A DNA stretch of 64,000 nucleotides from Panorpa germanica (taxonomy: Eukaryota > Arthropoda > Insecta > Mecoptera > Panorpidae), in assembly GCA_963678705.1 (NCBI GenBank), contig OY783211.1, positions 15,080,603-15,144,602 of the forward strand, given 5' to 3'. Shown piece by piece: positions 50,457-62,396 of the stretch. Each line of letters opens with the position of its first letter. Positions within the stretch are counted from its first letter, which is position 1. Both the position numbers and the translations under genes were made by a program. The notes under the pieces are model-generated. The model made no database searches and was not told the origin of the DNA. It saw only the letters and a list, made by a program, of their open reading frames with translations.

Positions 50457-51288
50457 AATATTTGATATTTTGATATATAAATACATATATCAGAGATTTA
50501 TGAGTTGTAAGGTTGGCAGCGATTGTGATGTCACATGCACTTGGAATGTGTACAACGTTGAATCCCTTTAATAATTAAAGAGACAAAATGACTTTTTAAA
50601 TTGTTAATATCTCCTAACCTAATAAGAAGTTATTAAAAAATAATTGAACATTTGAGGTTCTAGTAACCAACTTTATTAATATATAGTACACTTTTATAGA
50701 AATTAAGACATAGGACACAAGCCCATTGAGCGAACGACCGTTCTTGTAATAGTTGAATCTTTATGAAATACACTGTATAACGATTTAGATTTGTTAAGAG
50801 AGTCAAATCTGAAATTACCTTTTCTTCTCTTAGATCGCGTTTACAATCCATGCCACTGCGAATTACAAGCTCAAGCCCATTGACCTTGACATTGTCTATT
50901 GTTTAATATTGGTCTGCCTATATATCAAAAATGAGTAGCTGGCGAAAAATTACTATTTGCATACGAATGTCACACCAATAGCAATAGCACTATTCTGACA
51001 CCAACTTACCAAATTTCATGTGAACAAAATGTTATGCAATAAATTATAAGAGCACTCGGTTGTTCGCGGCCGACAACGAGACGGACTACGGACTTAAGCC
51101 TTAAGCCTTGAATAAGTTTATAGTTTTATACTGCAGCTTTATAAAGATAACTCGTGTCATTGATAAATTTTATATGATTCATTTACAGTTGAAAATTTGA
51201 AACAGTTTTGTTTTAAAGTTTAAAGTGAAATGATCAAAATTTGTGACAATTTGTAAAACGAAATAATATTATTTAATATTTAAACAAA

Positions 51289-54200
51289 ATGGGGAAACAA
51301 GTAATTAACACATTTAAATAAATATATATTTTTAATTAATGTAATAAGTATTTAATTATTGTTTTTATTTGATTTAAAGAATGGTGCCGAAAACTTTGCT
51401 TTTGATGGATTGAAAACTGAAGGAATTAAACAAAATGGCGATAGTGAACAGGTGAGATTTTTAAATATTATTACAAAATATAAATTCTCTCAAAATTTTG
51501 ATTACCATAACCCATTTGTGATGATACACATTTGAAAAAAGAAATTTTATTCTTATTTGTTTATGGTTTTGTTTTCTATTTTTTTGGAAGTCCAATTTTA
51601 GATTATATATGACATCACCCTTGTCCTTGTCACTACTTGTCACACTTTTAGGAGGTTGACGGTTTTCCCTCTTGTAAATATTTTTAACATAATTTAAATA
51701 TTAAAATAACAAACTTGATTATTTTATGACGAGAAATGTATGCTAGTTGTTAAATAATAATATTCATATGTACTCGTATAGTGCCAGACAAAACTGTCTT
51801 ATGACAAAATATCTTAAGGACAAAGATAAAACCGTCTTAACAATTGCGTGCAATTCTTTCGTTATATAAATGCAACTTATATAACGCAAAATATATAATA
51901 ATAGATAAGAGATAAGAAATAGATAAGATTCAATTCTTGATTTTGTCACTTCCCATTTAATACTAATTTGCAACATGTCTTGAAATTGACCTAATCTTTA
52001 TGTTACTTTCTAATAACTGTTAATATTATTTTCAATATGAAAAATAGCAAATTTATTGTGCTTTTAACGGTACAATCGTGCAAGATGTCGTTGAAGATGA
52101 AGAACTGGAGGACAATAGACCAGTGTGGTCGAACAGCATAGAATTCCTAATGTCCTGTATATCCATGTCCGTCGGACTAGGAAATATTTGGAGATTTCCA
52201 TTCACAGCTTATGAAAATGGAGGAGGAGCTTTTCTAATTCCTTATATCATTGTATTAATTCTTATGGGTAAACCAATGTACTATTTAGAAATGGCTCTGG
52301 GTCAATTTACCAGCCGAAGTTCGATCAAAATTTGGGAACTCTGTCCCATATTAAGAGGTAAGTTTCAAATCCCAACATTTTTTACTACTAATAAATAGTA
52401 ATGTGCTTGTGTCCTCATTTTTTAGTGATCAATTTTTCAATTGTTGATTGAAATTGATGTTAATAAATGTGTATTGGCGTGTCTAATTTATTAAATATCT
52501 AAATGTTAACGGAGATATAGCAACTAAAAATTTGAATTGTAGTTTTAGCGCTAGAGATGGTCGGCAAATACGTCAGTTATTTGTTGATTAGGTCAGTGCT
52601 GTGGTAATGTTTTGTAGCTATTGGTAGTCGAAATAATTAAGTCAAGTGAAAAAATAATAAGTTTTTATTTTATTTAATCCTGTTACGGTAGACATAATAT
52701 TGAAATTTTATTGTTCCTTGAAATAGCTGTAAATAATATTTGATATTTTGATATATAAATACATATAGCAGAGATTTATGAGCTGTAAGGTTGGTAACTT
52801 GTAAACTTGTCAAAAGAGTTTTGTCAAAAATATATTTCTTTTACGCTCTGTTGTATAAAAGAGATAGCAACTAGCGGTTGTGATGTCACATGTATTTGGA
52901 ATGTCGTACAACGTTGAATCCCTTTAATACTTAAAGAGAAAAAATGACTTTTTTTATTGTTAATATCTCCTAACATATAAGAAGTTATAAAAAAATAATT
53001 GAACATTTGAGGTTCTAGTAACCCACTTTATCAATATATAGTACACTTTTATAGAAATTAAGACATAGGACATATGTCAAGAAGACACGTTGGCATACAC
53101 TCATCTGTTGACATAACCTATATGTTTTTCAGGTGTAGGAGCTGGCCAAATGTTATCAGCAGCATGTGTAGTTTCCTACTATTGTTCATTGATGGCTTTG
53201 ACGTTGTTCTACTTATTCGCATCTTTCACAGCTGACCTTCCTTGGTCCGAGTGTCGTGAAGGTGAAATTTATAAATGTCATTTTATAACCTCAAATAATT
53301 TACCTAATCTTTTAATATTACCTTGACATTATTCTTATCTAAATGATGTATTTTATTGACAAATTAAACTTTATTTGCTTTCATCATAGAATGGGGATCA
53401 CAGTGCGTGGATTCTGCAGCTAAACATTCTCATGCTATCAGTAATATCACAAAGAGCTTTACCAAAGGAAATCAAAGCGTTAGCAGTTCCGAGCTATATT
53501 TTTTGTAAGTCCTCTGCTAATATTGTTACTGTCATATTGTTTATTGTAGGTGTTTACATTCAGTTGAACGCAGATGCAAATTATATCGTTTTCAGAAATG
53601 TTGTTCTTAAACAGAAAAATGGTGACATTAGCGACGGTTTAGGTAAGTGACATTATCTTAAACAATTTCCATGTTAAATGTTAAAATTAATTGTTAAAAC
53701 AATTTAAAAATAATAAAATAAACAAAGACTTAACTAAATTATTGTTAACTTTGTTTGTTGAATATGTAATCATTATTTGTGGAAATATTTTCTAGAATAT
53801 AATAAGATTTTTATCTTCGTTGATAAGTAACAAGTTGCAAATTAAGTTACATAACCTCAAAGTCATGGTTACGTTGCACGTGCTACTGAAATTAATAAAA
53901 TCTGCATTATAGTAACACTCTACAAAAAAACCTGCTAGACCAGTTAAATAAGGATTCAACATCAGAATGAGAAATAATAAGCTAAAACGTTGTAGAAATC
54001 TTTGTTTTGATATTTTATAGGTCCTCTGAAATGAATAAATAAATAAATCGTATCGTATAAGCATAGTCGTGTTAGTCATAGTCACAGAAATCGGTTTTTT
54101 TACAGATAACTTGTTTCCCATGTTTTAATTCACATTCAGAGTTATTAGTAAAGTTGTAAAGTATAAAATTCTCTACAAATTTGATTTTATGCATTTTTTC

Positions 54201-57200
54201 GTTTGATCGACCATTCCCCAGATATGGCGCCTCCGTGTATAGTATAATACAGAGACAATGCATATTAACTTTCTGATAGAAACTCAGAACACAATCCAGT
54301 TATGACATTACACAACTCTTCCAGGTTCTCCAGATTGGCAGCTTTCACTATGGCTGCTTCTATCCTGGACAGTAGTATTCCTAGTTCTCATCCGGGGTGT
54401 CAAAAGCATCGGGAAAGCAGCTTACTTTCTCGCTCTGTTTCCTTATGTAGTAATGTTTTCTCTGCTCATCAGAGCCGCCACTCTGGAGGGCGCTGTTAAT
54501 GGAATTATCTTCTTCATCAAACCACAATGGCACGAACTACTAAATCCGAAGGTATGTCGTATTATACAAGCTTATCATCACTCACAACTACATCACATTT
54601 GACATAATCTTGTAATAAATTTATCGCCTTCTACCTAAACAGATTTGGAAAGAAGCTGTAAACCAGTGTTTCTTTTCTTTGGGAATTTCTTTGGGGTGCG
54701 TGGTTATGTTTTCTTCACACAATAAATTCAAACAAAATATTTACAGGTATTGTAGACAATCTGCTTTTTAAAAATTATCCTCTTTAACAATGGGCTTGTG
54801 TCCTATATCTTAATTTCTAAAAAAAAGTGTACTATATATTGATAAAGTGGGTTACTAGAACCTCAAATGCACAATTATTTTTTTAATAACTCCTTATATT
54901 TCAGGAGATATTAACAATTAAAAAGTCATTTTCTCTCTTTAATTATTAAAGGGATTCAACGTTGTGCACATTCCAACTGCATGTGACAAAACAAGCGCTA
55001 GTTGCTATCTCTTTTGTACAACAAGCCGTAAAAGATATAGCATATTCAAGATAGAACTCTGGCAAGTTTACAGGTTACCAAATCTCTGCTATATGTATTT
55101 ATATATCAAAATATCAAATATTATTTACATCTATTTCAAGGAACAATAAAATTCCTATATTATGTCTGCCTTAGCAGAGTTAAATAAAATAAAAACTTAA
55201 ATAAAAACTTGACTTGATTATTTCGACTACCAACAGCTACAAAACATTACCACAGCACTGATCTACTCAACAAATAACTGACGTTAAAATGCATTTCACG
55301 TCATACAAATATGGCCGACCATTTCTAGCGCTAAAACTACAATTCAAATTTTTAATTACTATATCTCCGTCAACATTCAGGTTGTTAGAGTATTATTCCT
55401 TATACGTATATAATAACCCAGTAAACAATTTGGTGAAGTGCCCTATTTGGTGAAGTTCGAGTCACTCGTACAATTCTATTCTAACGCTTTACAAGTTCTC
55501 TACCTGTCACAGATTTTGTGTTAGTTATTCTTTCTAGTATTCTTTCCTTTTCCAACATCATTCATTAAGTATTTCTGTTTCTTTCCCACATGGTTAATTA
55601 ATTAACTTACATTTCAGGGATGCAATTATCGTAACTACATTGGATGCCTTCACTAGTCTTCTAGCTGGTTTCATAATCTTTGGAATTTTAGGAAATTTGG
55701 CACATAATTTAGGTATTGAAGATATAGATCAGGTTGTTAAAAGTGGAACAGGCTTAGCCTTTATATCATATCCAGATGCCATTGCTAAATTTGATGTCGT
55801 GCCACAGGTACATCCATTTTTTATTTTTTTGTTTAATATGTTTTTAGTTTATGAATCTAATTACCATATAAATTGCAGTTGTTTTCCGTCCTATTTTTCT
55901 TCATGTTGTTTGTTCTTGGAATTGGAAGTGTAGTGGCATTACACGGATCAATTATAACAGTAATTTGCGATCAATTTCGTGGTTTGATATTTTGGCAAGT
56001 GGCGCTAGGAGCATCTACATGCGGGTATCTTATTGGCCTTTTATATGTTACACAAGTAAACATTTAACAATATTATACATTACTCTTAATATATTGTTGT
56101 TTTACTTATTTTAAATTCATGTAATTTTATATATTATACATTTCCTTGAACTGATTCCATTTCTTTAGGGCGGACAATGGATGTTAAATTTGGTTGATTA
56201 TTTTGGGGGTACATTCTTAATCTTCGCGCTAGCTATTGTTGAAATGGCAGGCGTTTTCTGGATATATGGTAAGAAGAAGTGTTTAGAAAATTATAATTAA
56301 TGTAAAATAGCTTTTAAATGTATTTCCTCAGCGAGCACTACAGTTTTTACTGTATAAATACCACGAAAATATTATTTCCGTGTTTATTTGGCTGCATAGC
56401 CTGTAGGGGGATCTCCTTTAAACAATTTTATATCACATTACATAAAAACTATTATCTTTGCTACCAAATGAAGATTTAGTACTAAATACAACTGTCTAGT
56501 TAAAGATAAGCAAGCTTTAGTTAAAAGAAAAATGTTAAAATATACTAAATTTCACTAAATAAATATTCCTTATTAAATATTTTATTTTCAATGTTTCAAT
56601 GAATATTATTTTAAACTGTTTTTATTTTTAATATAGGATTGGAAGACTTTTGTCTGGATGTCGAATTTATGGTAGGAAGACGAGTCAGCATCTACTGGAG
56701 GATATGTTGGGGATTCGTGACTCCAGTGCTTATGGCAGTCATTTTTATTTATTCACTAGCCATTACGGAACCACTCAAATATTCGGGATGGTATTATCCC
56801 GATAGTGCTTATGGTAAATCAATACGCTTTAGGATTCTGAGGTCTTCTTTTGATCTAATCTAACTTTTAATCATCTCGTTCTTTCCAATTCCTCAACACT
56901 GTTGCCATACACTTTCTCCTTTTTGGCTCTTAATCAATTTAATGACAGAGTAACAGAATTAAAGCAAGCCTACGGTAAATAACAAAACATGACTGCATGA
57001 TGTCTAGAAGAGAGTCTACTTTAATCATTAAAGAAACAAAAATAGGATTGTAAAATAACTATAACCTGATTCCTCAATAAGTTCGATCTGTATAACACTT
57101 AGTTCTGAAGTATATGATTACTAAAATACTGGTTTTTCTAACAAAGTTATATTTCTAGCGGCTGGGTGGATTTTACTAGCTATTGGACTCATACAAGTTC

Positions 57201-57488
57201 CTCTTTGGGCCACATGGATCCTCTCCAGGACTTATAAGGATTATTCTTTAGTAGATGTAATATTTCTCACTTTTCAGTATAATATAACAATAAATTATTT
57301 TTAATTTATATATATATTTTTAGAAAATAAAGATGTTGCTTCGCCCGAGTGAGAAATGGGGCCCAAGACGCAAGCAGGATAAGCAGGAGTGGATTAAGTT
57401 CAAAGCAGAAGCAAAAGAACAAAGAGAGAAATATAATAACTCCAAGTTAAAACACATTATGTACAGCTTACTGGGAAAATATCGTTAA
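51289..57488 (+). CDS. SLC6 amino acid transporter, NAAT1-like, gene 2 (tandem duplicate)
   Basis: Exons parallel gene 1 one for one: 51289-51300, 51380-51451, exon 3 ending 52357, 53133-53261, 53390-53504, 53596-53642, 54325-54551, 54643-54746, 55618-55807, 55879-56055, 56169-56268, 56637-56813, 57159-57256 and 57324-57488. From exon 4 onward every exon has the same length as its gene 1 partner and no stops. TM1 again carries [10 protein letters not shown]. Only one TM6 exon exists ([20 protein letters not shown]). The intron after exon 5 is about 90 bp against about 1270 bp in gene 1. One problem: at the start of exon 3 the gene 1 acceptor (TAACAG|GCCAAG) is not conserved, and I cannot fix the exon 3 start. 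The role is expected to be Na+-coupled amino acid uptake like gene 1, with altered site residues. Confidence 0.85.
52402..53073 (+). mobile_element. family A element, long subfamily, in SLC6 gene 2 intron 3
   Basis: The left terminus is TGTGCTTGTGTCC with one change, preceded by GTAA. The right terminus is degraded after CATAGGACAT. It contains the long-subfamily insert (TTTACGCTCTGTTGTATAAA and AGAGATAGCAACTAGCG). Gene 1 lacks an element at this position, so it inserted after the duplication or was lost from gene 1. Confidence 0.8.
54791..55380 (-). mobile_element. family A element, truncated, after exon 8 of SLC6 gene 2
   Basis: The terminus TGGGCTTGTGTCC is present at 54791, preceded by ACAA. 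The opposite end stops within ATATCTCCGTCAACATTCAG, so one inverted repeat is missing. The long-subfamily insert is present. Together with the family B fragment at 55417 it fills the intron where gene 1 carries exons 8b and 8c. Confidence 0.78.
55417..55591 (-). mobile_element. family B terminal fragment before exon 9 of SLC6 gene 2
   Basis: It begins CCCAGTAAACAATTTGGTGAAG and continues through CGAGTCACTCGTACAATTC and TTCCAACATCATTCATTAAG. This matches, in reverse orientation, the right portion of the copy at 26717-27560. It breaks off 26 bases before exon 9. Confidence 0.7.
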
Positions 57489-58113
57489 CATCATATTGTC
57501 CTTACTTCTGTTTATTGTATTATTATTATTATTATATAGAGAATTAATATATCAATATTTAAAATATCCAAGCGTATTTAAGCGAATGCATTCGCTGCAT
57601 CAAAAAGTAGGCCAGATATGTAAACACCAAACGCTTCAAATATTTCTGAGAAAGGAACGCAACTAATATTTCTGAGGCTCTTTAAAATAACGCCAAATTC
57701 TATTGTATACAAATTTATTAACTTGATTGTAAATGATCTTAAATTTTTTCGTAATACTCTACCGGGCCTATCCTGTTGCCTACTTGTCAGACGTTTCACA
57801 GTTTTTTAAAAATACTCACATATATAACTATAAATTGTATTATTTATTTTAAATATATATAATCTTTAATAAGTATAAAGCACGAAGAAACTCTTATGTG
57901 CTCGTATGCAAAAGTGTTTTACATATACAATTATATATAAGACTTTTATTAGAAACATAGTAATCCTTTTTATTTATATTATCAAGAGTTCTCTGAAAGT
58001 ATAGCAAAAGTAAATAAATGCATTTACAAGATATGAACTAGAATTTTGTTTTTGTATTTTACAAAGCATTGTTTTATTTCATTTATAAAAATAGATTTTG
58101 ATTATTTTTTAAA
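57489..58113. other. intergenic, SLC6 gene 2 to CFAP97-domain gene
   Basis: The first part is the 3' UTR of gene 2, similar to that of gene 1. The remainder is AT-rich with no recognisable gene and must hold the promoter of the next gene. Nothing else is supported. Confidence 0.4.
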
Positions 58114-59047
58114 ATGAGTTCTAGAAATTATAAATTTGGTGCATCTAAAAATTTTCTAGATGATGACTTACGAAGTTCTTCAAGCATGTCTCAACTACGA
58201 ACGAAAACCATTAAGGTAAAGTAATTAACGCGTCACATAATTAGGAATTTGAAAAATAAAATTAATAAATACATGAAAAACCTCTTTAAGTTTTTTATGG
58301 TATGATTGACAATAATACTGAAATTATTCCTTTTCATATAAGGAAATAATCTGGAATTTATAAAAATATATAAACGTAACTGATTTTTTTCTATATATAA
58401 AACTAATGGTATTAATGTAGCTAATAAGTTATATGTTTCACCAGCCACAAAATAAGCTACGTTCAGATCTCTTAACACTTTCAAAGGGAAGCATGCAGAA
58501 AGGTTTATCCTCTAAAACATCGAGCACGGCTAATAGTCTTCGAGCAGTGTCATCAGACTATCTGATAGGATCGTCTAGAACATTCACTAGATCTGAATCT
58601 GATTTATCCGACTTTTCTGACTTAAGTGAGGATATTGGTGATGTTATGCCTCGACTTTCACTTAATGATGAACCAACTACAAGTGGACCACCGCCTAAAC
58701 CCAAGTAGGTTCTATGAAGAAATATTTGTATAAATTCTCAACTTATACATTAGATTAAATTATTTAATTAATAATTTTAACGTTACAGAAAAAAATACAA
58801 GAATGGAACAAGACACTCAATGAGTTTTTCAAATGACAAGTTCCGTGAAATAGAAAGGGTAAACAGTATATTACTGAAGAGAATAATGGGTCATAAGAAG
58901 CCAATGAAAAAGAAGACAGATACAAAAATCAATCCCATCCCAGCGTCATTTAATCGACAACAACAGCAACGCCAAATAGATATGCAGAATGCAATTCTGG
59001 ATAAGAAAATAAGAGAAGCAGGAGCCCAGACAAGAACTCGATTTTAA
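58114..59047 (+). CDS. CFAP97-domain (hemingway/KIAA1430-like) protein
   Basis: Three exons, 58114-58215, 58445-58704 and 58789-59047, encode 206 residues with consistent phases and stop TAA at 59045-59047. The start ATG is preceded by an AT-rich leader and is the first in frame. The N-terminal two thirds is Ser/Asp-rich and likely disordered (RSESDLSDFSDLSED). The C-terminal part holds the CFAP97 domain signature: SFSNDKFREIERVNSILLKR, then an Asn-Arg-Gln-rich segment (FNRQQQQRQIDMQNAILDKK). Members of this family (hemingway in Drosophila, CFAP97 in vertebrates) are linked to cilia and sperm flagella; that role is inferred. The gene is tail to tail with DRG1. Confidence 0.75.
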
Positions 59048-59113
59048 AAATACTTCAACAATTTTAATAGATAAATCCTAAAATACTTTTTATCAATTAT
59101 ATTTTTTAAAAGA

Positions 59114-59158
59114 TTTATTTTATAAATAAAGCATTATATTATTAATTGAAAGTTTTAT
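59114..59158. terminator. abutting poly(A) signals of two convergent genes
   Basis: AATAAA on the + strand at 59125-59130 would serve the CFAP97-domain gene. On the minus strand, TTTATT at 59153-59158 and at 59114-59119 read AATAAA for DRG1. The two stops are only 189 bases apart, so the 3' UTRs are very short and may overlap slightly. Confidence 0.5.
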
Positions 59159-59236
59159 TATTTGTAAATTTTCTTCAATAATTATGTAAATTATTAGACA
59201 TGCTTCAAATTAATTGTTCCTATAAATTTTCAACAA

Positions 59237-60871
59237 TTATTTTTTTACAATTTGAATAACATCTTCATCTGCCATAACATGTCCTACACCGACTCTCTGA
59301 GGAGAATATTTTGTAGATGTACCCCAGACAAGAGCATATTTGAAAGCTTCAGCCAGCGTCCTATGGATACCGTGACATACGTGTTCCACATTAACACCCT
59401 AAAAAGTAATGTTTTTTACTCCTTATATTTCAAAACATTCAGAGTAGTAAACAAGTATCGTTATACCTTTCTTAAAATAAGACCATCATCAAAATCTGGT
59501 GGCTGACCTGGTTTCTTAGTATATACGCGAATTAGAGACAAATATTCCCAAAGAGTTTCTAATAAGAAATCCAAATTCAGCTTCATATTGCAACTATAAA
59601 TACAAATAAATATTAAATACTAAACAATTAAGGATTCAACAACTAAATCCATACAACTGTATACCTAACTACAACACTATATGGCTGCCTTGCGATTCTA
59701 TCAACTTCTTCAATTGAAATTTGATCAATTTTATTGTAAACATAGAGACAGGGTAGATACACACGATTCGCTGAAATTACATCAATTAACTCATCTGCTG
59801 TACAATCTTCTCTGAACAAAACCTGAAAAATATTTAACATTTTTTAACATCTCATGCATAATTAGACAAACTAACTTTGTACGACTTAGTACGTTACAAG
59901 CATCACCGAATTATATTTACCTCAGCGTTGAATATTTTATATTCATGCAAAATCATTTGTACCAATTTTTCATCACACTTAGTTAATGGACAAGTTGAGT
60001 TGAACGAAACACCGCCTCCTTTTTTGATCTAAAATGGAATTAATTGTCAATGTAAATTTATAAATATTATACTACTTATCATATTTTAAATTTACTTTAA
60101 AATAAATGTTCGGTTTGCGTTTATTTAAGCGAATTCCTACGCTCTCCAATTCTCTCTCAAGTAGTTCACGATGCACGTAAGGCTTTGTAGCATCCAGCAT
60201 CATTAAAACCAAATCAGCAGTTCTTGCCACCGCGATTACCTGTCTTCCACGACCTTTTCCCTAAAAAATACATTTTTAATCTATAAATTTCTTGTTAAAA
60301 AAAACCTAAAATAATAATAGATATAAAAACTAATCGTACCTGTGAGGCACCTTCAATAATTCCAGGTAAATCTAATAGCTGAATATTAGCACCTTTGTAC
60401 TCTATTACACCAGGAATACATGTTAAAGTTGTAAACTCATAACTTGCAGCTTCACTTTCAGTATGTGTTAAGATAGACAGCAATGTAGACTGCATACATA
60501 TAATAACTAAATTTAATAAAACATACAAGCTAATTATCTATGTTTATTATGATGTACATACTTTTCCTACGGATGGAAAACCAATCAATGCTACTCTAGC
60601 ATCTCCAGATTTTAAGACATCAAAACCTTCTCCTTTTTCAGACTTTTTTGAAGGTTCCAAAAGTTGAGAACGATACTTCGCTAGCTTTGCCTTCAATAAA
60701 CCCAAATGATACTCAGTTGCTGTAATTAATATAATAATTTTACAATTAGAATTAAAGTAATAATATAATACTGTGTTAATATAACCTAATCTCCTAATTA
60801 ACATTACCTTTATTTTTTTGTGTCCTAGCAATTTCCTTTTCAATTTCAGATATCTTTTCTAATATACCCAT
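59237..60871 (-). CDS. 128up: DRG1 GTPase (developmentally regulated GTP-binding protein 1; 128up)
   Basis: Eight exons on the minus strand, listed 5' to 3': 60808-60871, 60562-60719, 60340-60489, 60096-60260, 59921-60028, 59665-59822, 59467-59593 and 59237-59398. They give 363 aa, against about 367 for DRG1 elsewhere. The N-terminus [20 protein letters not shown] is typical of DRG1. GTPase motifs are G1 GFPSVGKST (split by an intron after GK), G2 YEFTTLT, G3 [10 protein letters not shown]4 NKID and G5 SC. The C-terminal TGS domain starts near [15 protein letters not shown] and ends [13 protein letters not shown]1 is a cytosolic, ribosome-associated GTPase that works with DFRP1-type partners and helps stalled or slow ribosomes. 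All motif residues are intact. Confidence 0.95.
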
Positions 60872-61174
60872 TTTATTAACATTAAGTTATAAATAAAATT
60901 AATAAGCTTATATTTCAATTATTAATTACTAACTTTAATTAAATCTAAAGAAAATATGTTCCACCGTTCATTGACACATAAAAAAGTATCGGTAGCATCG
61001 CAGATGGTAGCAATTTTTATATTACGCCTGCGCTCTTTTTTAACATTTACGCTTTGAGAACTTTTAGATTTTTTTTTACATTTTTTGACAACTACCTTTT
61101 GAAGTGTGATACTCAATATTTAAATATATTTGTCACTTCTTTATTTATAATTAAGTTAAATAACATTTATTAAA
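60872..61174. promoter_or_regulatory. shared divergent promoter region, DRG1 / ND-PDSW
   Basis: Only 303 bases separate the start codons of the divergent genes DRG1 (-) and ND-PDSW (+). The space must hold both promoters and both 5' UTRs. No TATA box stands out. A GC-richer patch (ATTACGCCTGCGCTCTTTTT) sits near the middle, at about 61020-61040. Confidence 0.55.
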
Positions 61175-61983
61175 ATGGCAGAGGAAGGTCGTAATCCTAT
61201 GCAACGTTTTGTAAATGCAGTTTTAAATACAATTGATTCTCCTGTTACTTGGTTCAGAGGTTAGAATTGTGGACTAATAAGCCGTATAATTACAATATAT
61301 TTAACTAATAATGTTTGCCTCAGAATCAACAGTTTAATAAATCAATCAAAACAGATACCTCATAATTTCTTTTTAAATTTAATAGTAAATCTTTCTGATT
61401 ATGTAACATAACCTAACTATAATATTATTGTTTTTCTTCATAGAAAGTATTGTTGAACCCAATAGAAAACCTTATCCATGGTACCACCAAAAACTTCGGC
61501 GTGTTCCAACAATTGATCAATGTTATACTGACGATGCTGTATGTCAATTTGAAGCTAATCAACAATTTAAAAGGGACAAGTATGTATTATGAATTTTATT
61601 TCGTTTATATTCCTTATTTCATTCATACTTTCACTGACCAAAATTTACTTATTTAGAATGGTAGAAAATGAAATTTTGAACATCTTGAGACAACGGTTTG
61701 AAGACTGCGTTCTATATGAGACTCCTGATCATGCCATCAAATGCAAACCATTGTTAGAACAATATGAAGAAGCTACTACCAACTGGTTCACGAAATGTAA
61801 GCATCAGCAATGTAACTTAAATAGTTTAGGAAATTGTCTTTATTAGAAATATTATAATCATTTATCTGATTAGATGGTGACCTGGGGGCATACGGTGATG
61901 CTAAAGCTGCCTACATGAAGCAAAAACATCGTATGATTTGGGAACGTCGTCATGGAGAAGTTGGAACTGGCATGAAAGCATAG
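61175..61983 (+). CDS. ND-PDSW: NADH dehydrogenase (complex I) subunit NDUFB10 / ND-PDSW
   Basis: Exons 61175-61259, 61444-61579, 61657-61796 and 61874-61983 encode 156 residues. The N-terminal part has the conserved DSPVTWFRE and PYPWYHQKLRRVPTIDQC segments. Cysteine pairs follow in CX6C (CYTDDAVC) and CX11C spacing, the disulfide pattern of this intermembrane-space-facing subunit, which is oxidised during import through the MIA40 route. The C-terminal part contains NWFTKYGDLGAY and a basic IWERRHGEVG tail. The protein is an accessory subunit of the proton-pumping membrane arm of mitochondrial complex I. All exons are intact. A poly(A) signal AATAAA is at 62169-62174. Confidence 0.93.
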
Positions 61984-62359
61984 AATTATATAAGCAAAAC
62001 GAATTTAACAAATTGTCTTCATTAAAATCTTACTGCATTGCTGAAATCTATAGATATTTAATAGCCTTATTGTTTATTTGTATCAGGTAATACAAAAGTG
62101 CATTTTAGAGACATTGTTAAAGACGATTGGCATATGTTTGTCAGAAATTTGTAGATATTATTAAAGAAAATAAATGAGTTATTAAGTATATATATTTTTT
62201 TATGGTTTGAATGAATTTCAAGTCTTATAAAAAAATTTTATGTAACAATGCAACACCTTAGTATGAGTATGTAGAACACTTATAATGTGGATTATTTATA
62301 ATGATATTCAAACTTCTATAGGATTTCAATTCTATTAAAGAACTTCATCTTAACAATCG

Positions 62360-62396
<37 letters not shown>

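Larger units (their letters stand above)
48573..50725 (+). mobile_element. family A element split by a retroelement insertion
   Basis: The left part (48573-48726, truncated at its 5' side) and right part (50457-50725, with the intact terminus GGACACAAGCCCA followed by TTGAG) are family A sequence. Between them sits the retroelement at 48727-50456. Removing the insert and one copy of the 12-base duplication restores the family A sequence around AATATTTGATAT. Confidence 0.85.

Noticed and set aside
61589-61656. Upstream extension of the ND-PDSW exon 3 open frame
   Set aside because: This part is intron: the acceptor at 61656 and the phase give the conserved protein without it.
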